In this document: positions 1 through 6,383 of the stretch, in pieces | How the letters are laid out: each line of letters starts with the position of its first letter | Position numbering within the stretch: position 1 is the first letter of the stretch | NCBI GenBank assembly: GCA_002169935.2 | Contig: NHHC02000037.1 | Span: 1-10,810 of the forward strand | Reading direction: 5' to 3' | DNA: 10,810 nt | DNA from: Candidatus Pelagibacter sp. TMED153 | Lineage (GTDB): Bacteria; Pseudomonadota; Alphaproteobacteria; Pelagibacterales; Pelagibacteraceae | Program-made: the position numbers and the translations under genes | The notes under the pieces: generated by a model | What the model was told of the DNA's origin: nothing | The model's database searches: none | What the model saw: only the letters and a program-made list of their open reading frames with translations

Positions 1-108
1 AGTGATGAAAAACTTTCAAAATATTTATCTAAATTTAACGAGAAAAAAGGTATGAAATTTAAAAGATTCAATTTAGAGTTTTTTGGTTTGTGCAAAAAAT
101 GTAAATAA
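1..108 (+). CDS. Fur-family metalloregulator, C-terminal fragment
   Basis: An open frame runs from the window edge to a TAA at 106-108 and gives the last 35 residues of a protein. It ends in FNLEFFGLCKKCK. A beta strand followed by the pattern [L]E-x-x-G-[LV]-C-x-x-C close to the C-terminus is typical of Fur/PerR/Zur-family regulators, where it is the second CxxC of the structural zinc site in the dimerisation domain. The family consists of DNA-binding repressors that sense Fe, Mn, Zn or peroxide. The DNA-binding domain and sensory site lie outside the window, so Fur, Zur, PerR-like and Irr-like paralogs cannot be told apart here. Classical Fur boxes upstream of fbpA (6660-6705) show that a Fur-type regulator should exist in this genome, which makes this gene a natural candidate. 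The gene is cut by the window, not broken. Confidence 0.75.
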   Translation, partial: SDEKLSKYLSKFNEKKGMKFKRFNLEFFGLCKKCK

Positions 109-132
109 ATCATTATATATCTTAAAAATACC

Positions 133-164
133 TTGAAATAAATTTTTACAAGTGCTTTTATACT
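133..164 (+). promoter_or_regulatory. Candidate potA promoter, near-leaderless
   Basis: A TATACT -10-like hexamer (159-164; 5/6 to TATAAT) lies 9 bp before the potA ATG at 174. The nearest -35-like hexamer, TTGAAA (133-138), is 20 bp upstream of it, which is longer than optimal. Transcription starting about 7 nt after the hexamer would begin at or just before the ATG, giving a leaderless or near-leaderless mRNA. No Shine-Dalgarno sequence is visible before this ATG, which agrees with that reading. Read-through from the upstream Fur-family gene, whose stop is 65 bp away, is also possible. Confidence 0.3.
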
Positions 165-173
165 GTAAAAATT

Positions 174-1268
174 ATGAGTTCTTCAAAAAGCTTTGTTAAA
201 TTTGATAAAGTAGACAAAAGTTACGATGGTAAAATTTTAGTAGTAAAAGACTTGAATCTTGACATTAATGAAGGTGAATTTATCACTATGTTAGGTCCTT
301 CAGGGTCTGGAAAGACTACTTGCCTAATGATGTTAGCTGGTTTCGAAACACCAACTAACGGAGAGATCTACCTAGACTCAAAACCTATTTCAAGAATACC
401 ACCACATAAAAGAGGAATAGGAATGGTTTTCCAAAATTATGCATTGTTTCCTCATCTCACAGTTTATGAAAATTTAGCTTTTCCCCTTAAAGTTAGAAAA
501 CTTTCAAAAGATGAAATAGATAAAAAGATAGATAAAGCACTATCAATGGTTTCATTATCCGGTTTTGAAAAAAGAATGCCTAATCAACTATCAGGAGGTC
601 AACAACAAAGGGTTGCCGTGGCTAGATCCTTAGTGTTTGATCCACAATTAGTTTTAATGGACGAACCTTTAGGAGCTCTAGATAAAAATTTAAGAGAAAG
701 TATGCAATATGAAATCAAACATATTCACGAAAATATTGGCGTTACGGTAGTTTATGTAACCCATGATCAAAGTGAAGCTTTGACAATGTCTACAAGAATT
801 GCAGTTTTTAATGATGGAAAAGTTCAGCAATTATCTAATCCAGACAAACTGTATGAAGAACCAGTAAATTCGTTTGTGGCCGAATTCATCGGTGAGACTA
901 ATACTTTCTCAGGTGAAGTGACTGACATAGGAGGAGGAAAATGCAAAGTTAAATTAGCAACAGGTGCTGAAATAATTTCTAATCCTATCTGTGTGAAATC
1001 TAAAGGAGAAAAAACAAAAGTCTCATTGAGACCCGAACGAGCTATTATAGAGCCAGAGGATAACATGGATAACAAATATAAAGGAAAAATTGAGGAAATT
1101 ATCTATCACGGAGATCATGCTAGAGTCAGATTAAACTTATTAGGAAATAAAGAATTTATCTTAAAAGTTCCTAATAGTTCATCCAGAATGGATATTAAAC
1201 GTGGAAATGAAATTATAGTGGGTTGGAATAGCCAAGATGCAAGAGCATTAGACCTTAAATCAATCTGA
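174..1268 (+). CDS. potA: Polyamine-type ABC transporter ATP-binding protein
   Basis: This is the cytoplasmic ATPase that powers import through the PotB-PotC permease pair. The 364 residues match the usual PotA length. Visible motifs: Walker A GPSGSGKTT (41-49), Q-loop Q87 in VFQNYALFP, ABC signature LSGGQQQR (139-146), Walker B VLMDEP (160-165), D-loop GALD (167-170) and switch histidine H197 in YVTHDQ. Residues about 240-360 form the TOBE-type regulatory domain of the CUT1/MOI-related ATPases, including the SLRPE motif near 287. All catalytic residues are intact. It is the first gene of a potA-potD-potB-potC cluster. The ATG has no Shine-Dalgarno, and the next in-frame Met would remove conserved beta strands, so this start is preferred. 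The family also serves putrescine, spermidine and related amines or Fe3+; polyamine is inferred from the cluster. Confidence 0.9.
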   Translation: MSSSKSFVKFDKVDKSYDGKILVVKDLNLDINEGEFITMLGPSGSGKTTCLMMLAGFETPTNGEIYLDSKPISRIPPHKRGIGMVFQNYALFPHLTVYENLAFPLKVRKLSKDEIDKKIDKALSMVSLSGFEKRMPNQLSGGQQQRVAVARSLVFDPQLVLMDEPLGALDKNLRESMQYEIKHIHENIGVTVVYVTHDQSEALTMSTRIAVFNDGKVQQLSNPDKLYEEPVNSFVAEFIGETNTFSGEVTDIGGGKCKVKLATGAEIISNPICVKSKGEKTKVSLRPERAIIEPEDNMDNKYKGKIEEIIYHGDHARVRLNLLGNKEFILKVPNSSSRMDIKRGNEIIVGWNSQDARALDLKSI

Positions 1269-1276
1269 GATTGATT
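1258..1276 (+). other. Perfect hairpin with the potA stop codon as its loop
   Basis: AATCAATC (1258-1265) and GATTGATT (1269-1276) are perfect 8-bp reverse complements, separated only by the TGA stop codon of potA (1266-1268). No T-tract follows, so it is not a standard intrinsic terminator. It could protect the potA mRNA 3' end or slow read-through into the potD promoter region. Chance symmetry in an AT-rich sequence remains possible. Confidence 0.5.
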
Positions 1277-1323
1277 CATTCAATAAATATTAATTTTAAA
1301 CGCTTATTAGGCATAATCAACGG

Positions 1324-1352
1324 TTGACTTAATTTTTGTTAATTGTTGTAAT
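1324..1352 (+). promoter_or_regulatory. Sigma70-type promoter of potD
   Basis: TTGACT (1324-1329; 5/6 to TTGACA) is followed after exactly 17 bp by TGTAAT (1347-1352; 5/6 to TATAAT). It is the best-looking housekeeping promoter I see in the window. Transcription would start near 1359, leaving a leader of about 29 nt before the potD ATG at 1388. This suggests that potD is transcribed on its own as well as by read-through from potA. Confidence 0.6.
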
Positions 1353-1362
1353 AAACAATTAA
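1339..1362. promoter_or_regulatory. Operator-like 9-bp perfect dyad over the potD -10
   Basis: TTAATTGTT (1339-1347) and AACAATTAA (1354-1362) are perfect reverse complements with a 6-bp spacer. The dyad spans the spacer/-10/start-site part of the potD promoter, the usual position for a repressor operator. A second short palindrome, CGTTTAAACG (1367-1376), follows in the untranslated leader. No regulator gene for this site is recognisable in the window. Confidence 0.45.
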
Positions 1363-1375
1363 TAAACGTTTAAAC

Positions 1376-1387
1376 GAAGGGGAACAA
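1376..1387 (+). promoter_or_regulatory. Strong ribosome binding site of potD
   Basis: GAAGGGGAAC directly precedes the ATG at 1388. The GAAGGGG core lies about 5 nt upstream of the start codon and is a strong Shine-Dalgarno in a genome where most starts here lack one. It fixes the potD start and suggests high translation of the binding protein. Confidence 0.75.
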
Positions 1388-2506
1388 ATGAGAAAATTAG
1401 GTAAACTATTACTTACTTTAGTTTTTGCACTTTCAATTTCTTCAACTTCTTATGCAGTTACGGTTGCATCATGGGGTGGAGCATACACAGAAAGTCAAAA
1501 ATTAGGTTATGGTGATCCAACTGCAAAAAAATTAGGTATACCAATTAATTGGGTAGACTATTCAGGTGGATTATCTGAAGTTAAAGCTCAAAAAGCAGCA
1601 GGAAAAATTACTTGGGATATAATGGACGTTTTCGCTATGGATACCATCAACGGATGTGATGAAGGTTTGTTTGTGAAATTTGATTTTGACAAAGACTTTC
1701 CAGCAGCTCCAGATGGTACTAAGGCTAGCAAAGACTTCTTTACGTCAATGCCAAGCGAATGTGCTGTAGGAAATATTTTATATTCTTGGACTTATGCTTA
1801 CAACGATTCAAAAATTGGAAGCAAAAAACCAAAAACAATAAAAGATTTCTTTGACACTAAAAAATTTCCTGGAAAAAGAGGTATCTATAAATCAGCGATG
1901 CATAACATTGAAATGGCAGTAGCTGCTTCAGGTACTAAACCAGGTAAGGGTGGAGCAAATATTTATAAAAAACTTTCAACTGCAAAAGGATTAGATGCTG
2001 CAATTAAAAAAGTTGAAGATCTATGTAAAGATCCAAATGGTGGATGTGTATTTTGGTCAGCTGGTGCAAAACCGCCTGAACTACTTATGCAGGGTGAAGT
2101 TGTAATGGCAACTGGTTGGAATGGAAGATTCTTTAACGCAGAAGTTGGAGAAGGCGCACCATTAAAACAAGTATGGGATGCCCAAGGTTTAGATTACCAA
2201 TACATGGTAGTTGTTAAGGGTGGACCAAACGAGTCGGATGCTATGAAAGCAATCGCACAAATGACTAGCGCAGAAGGTTTGGCTGGTTCAGCTAAGTATA
2301 TTGCATACGCACCTTGGAGAAAATCTTCTCTAAAAATTATTAAAGCGGGAGAGCCTTGGTATAAAGATGGCAAAACAAACATGATGGAACAAATGCCAAC
2401 TCATCCTAAAAATACAAAAAATTACTTCTTGCTAGATCCACTTTACTGGGCAGATAATGGCACAGAAATTGGTGAAAAATGGGAAGCAATGAAATCTGGT
2501 CTATAA
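1388..2506 (+). CDS. potD: Periplasmic polyamine-type substrate-binding protein
   Basis: This is the periplasmic receptor that delivers substrate to PotBC. Residues 1-23 form a Sec signal peptide: basic start MRKLGK, hydrophobic core, and SYA cleavage before VTVASWGG. The mature protein of about 349 residues begins with a beta strand and the WGGAYTESQ motif seen in PotD/PotF-like (SBP_bac_6/8) proteins. It later has EVVMATGWNGR (238-247), where family members place ligand-contacting residues, and the C-terminal PTHPKNTKN segment. Four cysteines (C90, C125, C213, C220) could form periplasmic disulfides; C213 and C220 are close in sequence. No lipobox is present. It has its own promoter, a strong RBS and a following terminator, indicating high expression. 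Polyamine is the likeliest ligand from the family and cluster, but this subgroup also includes receptors for other amines and organic acids. Confidence 0.85.
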   Translation: MRKLGKLLLTLVFALSISSTSYAVTVASWGGAYTESQKLGYGDPTAKKLGIPINWVDYSGGLSEVKAQKAAGKITWDIMDVFAMDTINGCDEGLFVKFDFDKDFPAAPDGTKASKDFFTSMPSECAVGNILYSWTYAYNDSKIGSKKPKTIKDFFDTKKFPGKRGIYKSAMHNIEMAVAASGTKPGKGGANIYKKLSTAKGLDAAIKKVEDLCKDPNGGCVFWSAGAKPPELLMQGEVVMATGWNGRFFNAEVGEGAPLKQVWDAQGLDYQYMVVVKGGPNESDAMKAIAQMTSAEGLAGSAKYIAYAPWRKSSLKIIKAGEPWYKDGKTNMMEQMPTHPKNTKNYFLLDPLYWADNGTEIGEKWEAMKSGL

Positions 2507-2542
2507 TAAAGTTTTAAAGACTAAGATAATATATTATATTTG

Positions 2543-2574
2543 GGGCGGTTATTTAATAACCGCCCTTTTTATTT
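2543..2574 (+). terminator. Intrinsic terminator between potD and potB
   Basis: GGGCGGTTAT (2543-2552), loop TTA (2553-2555) and ATAACCGCCC (2556-2565) form a perfect 10-bp stem, followed by TTTTTATTT (2566-2574). This is a textbook Rho-independent terminator in a very AT-rich background. It lies 36 bp after the potD stop, and its T-tract ends exactly at the potB ATG (2575). It should separate high potD mRNA from lower permease mRNA, with potB reached by read-through. Confidence 0.92.
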
Positions 2575-3828
2575 ATGAGCAGTGAAACACAAAAAATTTT
2601 TACAACAGATGGAATACCCCTCGAGGTAAGTCTAAAGAAAGTTGAACGAAGAAATAAATTTAAAGCTTTTTTACTTGTAGCTCCTTTATTATTTTTTTTA
2701 TTAATTGTTTATATTTCTCCAATTGTAGGAATGCTATTTAATAGTATCGACGATCGAATGGTCACAAAAGCTCTTCCTAAAACATTTATTGCAATGGAGA
2801 AATGGGATGGAAAAGATCTTCCGTCAGAAGAGGTGTTTGAAGCCTTTTATATAGATTTCCAAAAATTAATTATTGAAGAGAAAGAGGGAAAATTATCAAC
2901 CCAACTTAATTATGAAAAAAATGGATTTAAAAGTATTATTAAAAAATTAAGGAGAAAATCAAAATCTTTTGAAGAAGGAAACTATAAAGAGCAAATAATG
3001 GCTGTTCATGAAAGATGGGCAGATGTTGAATATTGGAGGGCAATTAAACGAAGAGCTCCCTCATATTCTTATTCAAAATATTTAAAAGGTGTAGATATGT
3101 ATCAAAATGAGGATGGCAAATTTGTTCAAGTAGAAGAAGATCGTAGAATTTATAAAAAATTATGGGTAAGAACTCTAAAAATAGCTTTTTATGTAACTCT
3201 TTTTTGTTTCTTAATGGCTTACCCTATTGCTCATTTACTCGCTACTCTTCCAATGAAATATAGCAATTTATTAATGATTTGTGTTCTTTTACCTTTCTGG
3301 ACATCATTACTTGTCAGAACAGCAAGTTGGATGATTTTACTTCAACAACAAGGTGTAGTTAATGATTTTTTAGTTTGGATTGGTTTTGTTGCAGACGATA
3401 AAAGATTAGTGATGATGTACAACGAAACAGGAACTTATATTGCAATGACACAAATTTTACTACCATTTATGGTTTTACCTCTTTATAGTGTAATGAAAAC
3501 AATTTCACCTAGTTTAGTTCGTGCAGGTAAATCCTTAGGAGGAACTCCATTCATAACATTTTGGAAGGTATATTTTCCATTAACAATTCCAGGAATAGGC
3601 GCTGGATCTCTTTTGGTTTTTATTCTTGCTATCGGATATTATATTACTCCAGAGTTAGTTGGAGGTGCTTCAGGAACACTTATAAGCAATCAAATTGCTT
3701 ACCATATGAAATATACTTTAGATTGGAGCTTTGCATCAGCAATGGGATTAATGTTATTAGCTGGTGTTTTAGCAGTTTACTGGGTTTACAACAGGTTAGT
3801 TGGAGTAGATAACATTAAATTAGGATAA
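2575..3828 (+). CDS. potB: Polyamine-type ABC transporter permease, long PotB-like form
   Basis: This is one of two inner-membrane permeases of the importer. TM1 spans about 30-52 (LLVAPLLFFLLIVYISP). It is followed by a hydrophilic insert of about 140 residues (roughly 55-195) rich in charged residues, and then the canonical permease core with TM segments from about 200 to 405. The cytoplasmic EAA loop lies at about 311-341 (PSLVRAGKSLGGTPFITF...P..IPGIGAG). Ordinary PotB proteins have about 280 residues; the extra length comes from the insert, which should lie in the periplasm between TM1 and TM2. I recall long PotB-like permeases of similar size in alphaproteobacteria, so this is probably a subfamily trait and not a recent fusion. 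The start codon directly follows a terminator T-tract and has no Shine-Dalgarno. potC begins 2 nt after the stop, so the two are co-translated. Confidence 0.87.
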   Translation: MSSETQKIFTTDGIPLEVSLKKVERRNKFKAFLLVAPLLFFLLIVYISPIVGMLFNSIDDRMVTKALPKTFIAMEKWDGKDLPSEEVFEAFYIDFQKLIIEEKEGKLSTQLNYEKNGFKSIIKKLRRKSKSFEEGNYKEQIMAVHERWADVEYWRAIKRRAPSYSYSKYLKGVDMYQNEDGKFVQVEEDRRIYKKLWVRTLKIAFYVTLFCFLMAYPIAHLLATLPMKYSNLLMICVLLPFWTSLLVRTASWMILLQQQGVVNDFLVWIGFVADDKRLVMMYNETGTYIAMTQILLPFMVLPLYSVMKTISPSLVRAGKSLGGTPFITFWKVYFPLTIPGIGAGSLLVFILAIGYYITPELVGGASGTLISNQIAYHMKYTLDWSFASAMGLMLLAGVLAVYWVYNRLVGVDNIKLG

Positions 3829-3830
3829 TT

Positions 3831-4685
3831 ATGGCTTTACCAAAGTATACTGAACCACATTATAGAATTTGGCACTATTTTTATCTTTTTATTTGTGGAT
3901 GTGTTTTTTTCTTTTTAATTGCACCCCTATTTGTAATTTTTCCACTATCTTTTAATGCAGAGGAATTTTTAGTAATAACTGATGGAATGAAAAGATTAGA
4001 TCCAGAAGCTTTCTCATTGAGGTGGTACAAAGATATGGTTTACGGAACAAAAAATCCTTGGGGCTTAGCAGCAAAAAATAGTTTTTTAATTGCAACTTTT
4101 GCAACAATTGGAGCTGTTATTCTTGGAACAGTAGCTGCATTAGGATTGAGTAGCAGGTATATGCCTTACAAAGGTATAATCATGGCAACTTTAATATCTC
4201 CTATGATAGTTCCACTTATTATCTCTGGAGTAGCAATTTTCTTTTTTATGGCGAAAGCTGGTCTTGCAGCAACACATACAGGAATAATTTTAGCCCACAT
4301 AATCCTAGGAACCCCGTTTGTTGTAATTACTGTTACAGCGACTTTATCTGGGTTTGACCACAGCGTTACTCGAGCAGCAGCTAGTCTTGGAAGTAATCCA
4401 GTAAATACCTTTATGAAAATAACTTTACCATTGATATTACCCGGAGTTATTTCAGGCGCATTGTTTGCTTTTGTTACCTCTTTTGATGAAGTTGTAATTG
4501 TTTTATTTCTAGCAGGTTTAGACAATACAACGATTCCTATTCAAATGTGGACCGGATTAAGAGAACAACTAAGTCCAACTATATTATCTGTTGCTACCTG
4601 CCTAATTCTTTTATCAACCTTAGTATTAGTTGCAGCTGAACTTTTAAGAAGAAGATCTGAGAGAATTAGAGGAATAAATAGATAA
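3831..4685 (+). CDS. potC: Polyamine-type ABC transporter permease
   Basis: This is the second inner-membrane permease, the partner of PotB. The 284 residues match PotC-type permeases. TM1 is at about 15-40, with further spans at about 84-107, 115-140, 150-172, 206-230 and 252-270. The EAA loop is at 179-209 (TRAAASLGSNPVNTFMKITLP..LPG), which docks to the ATPase. The C-terminus is basic (LLRRRSERIRG), as expected for a cytoplasmic tail. The ATG follows the potB stop by 2 nt without its own Shine-Dalgarno, so translational coupling is likely. The TAA stop (4683-4685) directly abuts the stop of the convergent cyclophilin gene, with no room for a separate terminator. Confidence 0.88.
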   Translation: MALPKYTEPHYRIWHYFYLFICGCVFFFLIAPLFVIFPLSFNAEEFLVITDGMKRLDPEAFSLRWYKDMVYGTKNPWGLAAKNSFLIATFATIGAVILGTVAALGLSSRYMPYKGIIMATLISPMIVPLIISGVAIFFFMAKAGLAATHTGIILAHIILGTPFVVITVTATLSGFDHSVTRAAASLGSNPVNTFMKITLPLILPGVISGALFAFVTSFDEVVIVLFLAGLDNTTIPIQMWTGLREQLSPTILSVATCLILLSTLVLVAAELLRRRSERIRGINR

Positions 4686-5333
4686 TTAATTCAAAAGCAA
4701 TTTAAAACTATTAATAAAATCTGGTCTTAATACATATTCAGATTTATCGTTGTTCTTAATCTTTCTTAATACTTCAAGCCCATATATAACTTTACCAATG
4801 GGGGTGTATTTTCCATTAAATGAAGGATTGTCTTGAAGTAAAATAAAAAATTGACTATCCTCAGTATCTTTTTCATCTAATCTTGACATTGCAACTGTAC
4901 CTTCTTCAAATTTAAATTTTTGATTAAATTCTGATTTTATAGTTCCAAATCCAGACTTTCCAGATCCAATATAAGTATAATTTATATTGTTCTTTCTTCC
5001 AAATTCTAAATCACCAGTTTGAACTAAAACATTTTTTATTACTCTATGAAAGGCTATATCATCATATTTACCAGACCTTACCAACATTTTAAATCTTTTT
5101 ACCGCTCCTGGAGAAATATCTGGATAAAGTTCTATAATAACGTTTCCACACTCTACATTCAAAATTGAAATATCTTCTGGTTTAGAAAAGCTAATTTCGT
5201 TTGGATCATAATTTTTAATAAATAAGCATTTATTAGGTAAAATTACAAAAATATAAAAAATTAAAATGATTAAAATAGATATAACTACAATGAGAAATTT
5301 TTCAGACTTACTTTGTTTTATTTTTTCAATCAT
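4686..5333 (-). CDS. Membrane-anchored cyclophilin-type peptidyl-prolyl cis-trans isomerase
   Basis: The protein catalyses cis-trans isomerisation of prolyl bonds in folding proteins. Residues about 13-33 form one hydrophobic span (FLIVVISILIILIFYIFVIL) with a basic N-terminus and no clear cleavage site, so the domain is probably anchored with the enzyme in the periplasm. The cyclophilin domain runs from about 55 to 210. It shows NVIIELYPDISPGAVKRF, the catalytic-arginine motif FHRVI (95-99, R97), VQTGD (104-108), GTVAMSR (145-151), SQFFILL (160-166) and YTPIGKVIYGLEVL. These catalytic-site residues look intact. Length (215 aa) fits an anchored bacterial cyclophilin. Its stop codon abuts the potC stop, and the 58-residue ORF at 5385-5561 lies upstream on the same strand, probably in one transcript. 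No Shine-Dalgarno is seen before the ATG. Confidence 0.9.
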   Translation of the reverse strand: MIEKIKQSKSEKFLIVVISILIILIFYIFVILPNKCLFIKNYDPNEISFSKPEDISILNVECGNVIIELYPDISPGAVKRFKMLVRSGKYDDIAFHRVIKNVLVQTGDLEFGRKNNINYTYIGSGKSGFGTIKSEFNQKFKFEEGTVAMSRLDEKDTEDSQFFILLQDNPSFNGKYTPIGKVIYGLEVLRKIKNNDKSEYVLRPDFINSFKLLLN

Positions 5334-5384
5334 TTAATTAAATTTAAAAAAAAATATAATTAATAATTTTTTAATTGATATTAA

Positions 5385-5561
5385 TTACTTTATTAAATTC
5401 TTGTTTTTAACATTTTGTTCTGCTTCCTCTATTAATCTTAAAGTACTAGGGGGTATATCTGATTTTTTTGGTGGATTTTTATCAGATACTTGTTTTTTTT
5501 TGATGTCACTTAAATCATTTATTGCATTCAAAATTTCATTTATACTGTAGTGTTCTTCCAT
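5385..5561 (-). CDS. Hypothetical 58-residue protein upstream of the cyclophilin
   Basis: An ATG frame of 58 codons (MEEHYSINEI... to ...NKNLIK, TAA) lies on the minus strand, 51 bp upstream of the cyclophilin. I do not recognise a family. The protein is soluble, with an N-terminal probable helix (about residues 6-24), a Lys/Pro-rich linker with two PP pairs (NPPKK, DIPPS) and a C-terminal probable helix (about 40-56). Pro and Gly distribution and a codon pattern like neighbouring genes make it more credible than random AT-rich frame. A 9-A run falls in the coding strand. A TACAAT hexamer (5573-5568, minus) lies 6 nt before the ATG, compatible with a leaderless mRNA, and no Shine-Dalgarno is visible. 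Confidence 0.55.
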   Translation of the reverse strand: MEEHYSINEILNAINDLSDIKKKQVSDKNPPKKSDIPPSTLRLIEEAEQNVKNKNLIK

Positions 5562-5589
5562 TGATTAATTGTAACATTAGTTGTATAAA
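5561..5589 (+). promoter_or_regulatory. Promoter of the hydratase-family gene
   Basis: TTGATT (5561-5566; 4/6) and TATAAA (5584-5589; 5/6) are separated by 17 bp. Transcription would begin near 5596, about 10 nt before the ATG at 5607, with no Shine-Dalgarno in between. The site occupies the 45-bp gap between two divergent genes, so any protein bound here could affect both. TTAATTGT (5565-5572) and ACAATTAA (5596-5603) flank the -10 as an 8-bp inverted repeat. Confidence 0.5.
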
Positions 5590-5606
5590 ATTAAAACAAT
5601 TAATAT

Positions 5607-6383
5607 ATGACTAAAAAAAATATAAATTATTTTGCTTCTAAATTGGTAGATGCCTTTTTAAAAAGGAAGATAATTGCCCCTTTACCATTAAGATTTACTA
5701 AAAATATTAATGATGCGAATAAATTTAGAAAACTTTGTGAAAGTAAAGTAAAGACTCCTATAATTGGTTTTAAAGCTGGAGGTACATCAATTCCTGTTTT
5801 AAAAAAATTAAAAGAAAAAGAACCATTTTATGCTTCAGTTTTTAAACCAAATATATTAAAGAATTATAAAACCGTTAAGATAAATAAGTTTACATTGGGT
5901 ATAGAATTAGAAGTTTGTTACATTATCCATAAAAAATTTTTTGCTTTTAATAAAAAATTAACCAAAAAAAATATTAAAAAATTTATTACTCACATGGCTC
6001 CATGTATTGAAATTGTTGGTTATAGACAAAGAAAAAAAGGTACAAAGTATTTAGGTGATTTATGCTCCGATTTTGGAGCAAATATAAAATTTATCATTGG
6101 ATCTAAAAAAAAGTATAGAAGTATCAAATTAAATAATTTGAAAACAAATATTGCTAACATTAAATTAAATCAATCTGTCAGTGGTAATACAAATACAGTA
6201 TATGTAGACCCTCTTAATTCATTAAGATTTGTTTTAAATAAATTAAAAAAAGACAAAGTTTTTCTTAATAAAAATTTTTATGTTTTCACTGGTTCTACTG
6301 TTGGCGTAGTACCTATTTTAGGTAAAGGCGTTTATTCGGGAAAAATCGATAAATTTGGTTCTGTTAAAACAAAAATAACTTAA
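5607..6383 (+). CDS. 2-keto-4-pentenoate hydratase / fumarylacetoacetate hydrolase-family enzyme
   Basis: The 258 residues fit the MhpD-type hydratase branch of the FAH fold, which handles 2-oxo acids using a divalent metal. Visible motifs in order: IIGFKAGGTS (52-61, with the conserved Lys K56), EPFYASVF (72-79), the metal-binding pair E100/E102 in LGIELEV, the third acidic ligand E135 in PCIEIVGYR, and DLCSDFGANI (151-160). The C-terminal block is VDPLNSLRFVLNKL (200-213) then FTGSTVGVVPI (227-237). All expected ligands are present, so it should be active. The protein is unusually lysine-rich, which fits the AT-rich genome. The true substrate is unknown: aromatic meta-cleavage products are the classical ones, but no such pathway is visible nearby. 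Its TAA overlaps the stop of the convergent small gene by 3-4 bases. Confidence 0.82.
   Translation: MTKKNINYFASKLVDAFLKRKIIAPLPLRFTKNINDANKFRKLCESKVKTPIIGFKAGGTSIPVLKKLKEKEPFYASVFKPNILKNYKTVKINKFTLGIELEVCYIIHKKFFAFNKKLTKKNIKKFITHMAPCIEIVGYRQRKKGTKYLGDLCSDFGANIKFIIGSKKKYRSIKLNNLKTNIANIKLNQSVSGNTNTVYVDPLNSLRFVLNKLKKDKVFLNKNFYVFTGSTVGVVPILGKGVYSGKIDKFGSVKTKIT

Noticed and set aside
824..1075. Minus-strand open frame inside potA
   Set aside because: It lies wholly inside a well-supported ATPase gene, has no recognisable motifs, and looks like an antisense shadow.
1269..1387. Riboswitch in the potA-potD gap
   Set aside because: The promoter places the transcript start near 1359, leaving a leader of only about 29 nt, too short for a known riboswitch aptamer.
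2194..2382. Minus-strand open frame inside potD
   Set aside because: Short antisense frame within a conserved binding-protein gene, with no start signal or family features.
2526..2537. ATAATATATTAT palindrome between potD and its terminator
   Set aside because: It is made only of A and T in an AT-rich genome, so perfect symmetry of this length is weak evidence.
3561..3812. Plus-strand alternative frame inside potB
   Set aside because: Composition (Cys/Ser/Arg-rich) is that of an out-of-frame translation over the conserved EAA loop and TM region.
4166..4525. Minus-strand 119-codon frame inside potC
   Set aside because: Antisense to the TM and EAA regions of a clear permease; its hydrophobic character only mirrors the sense codons.
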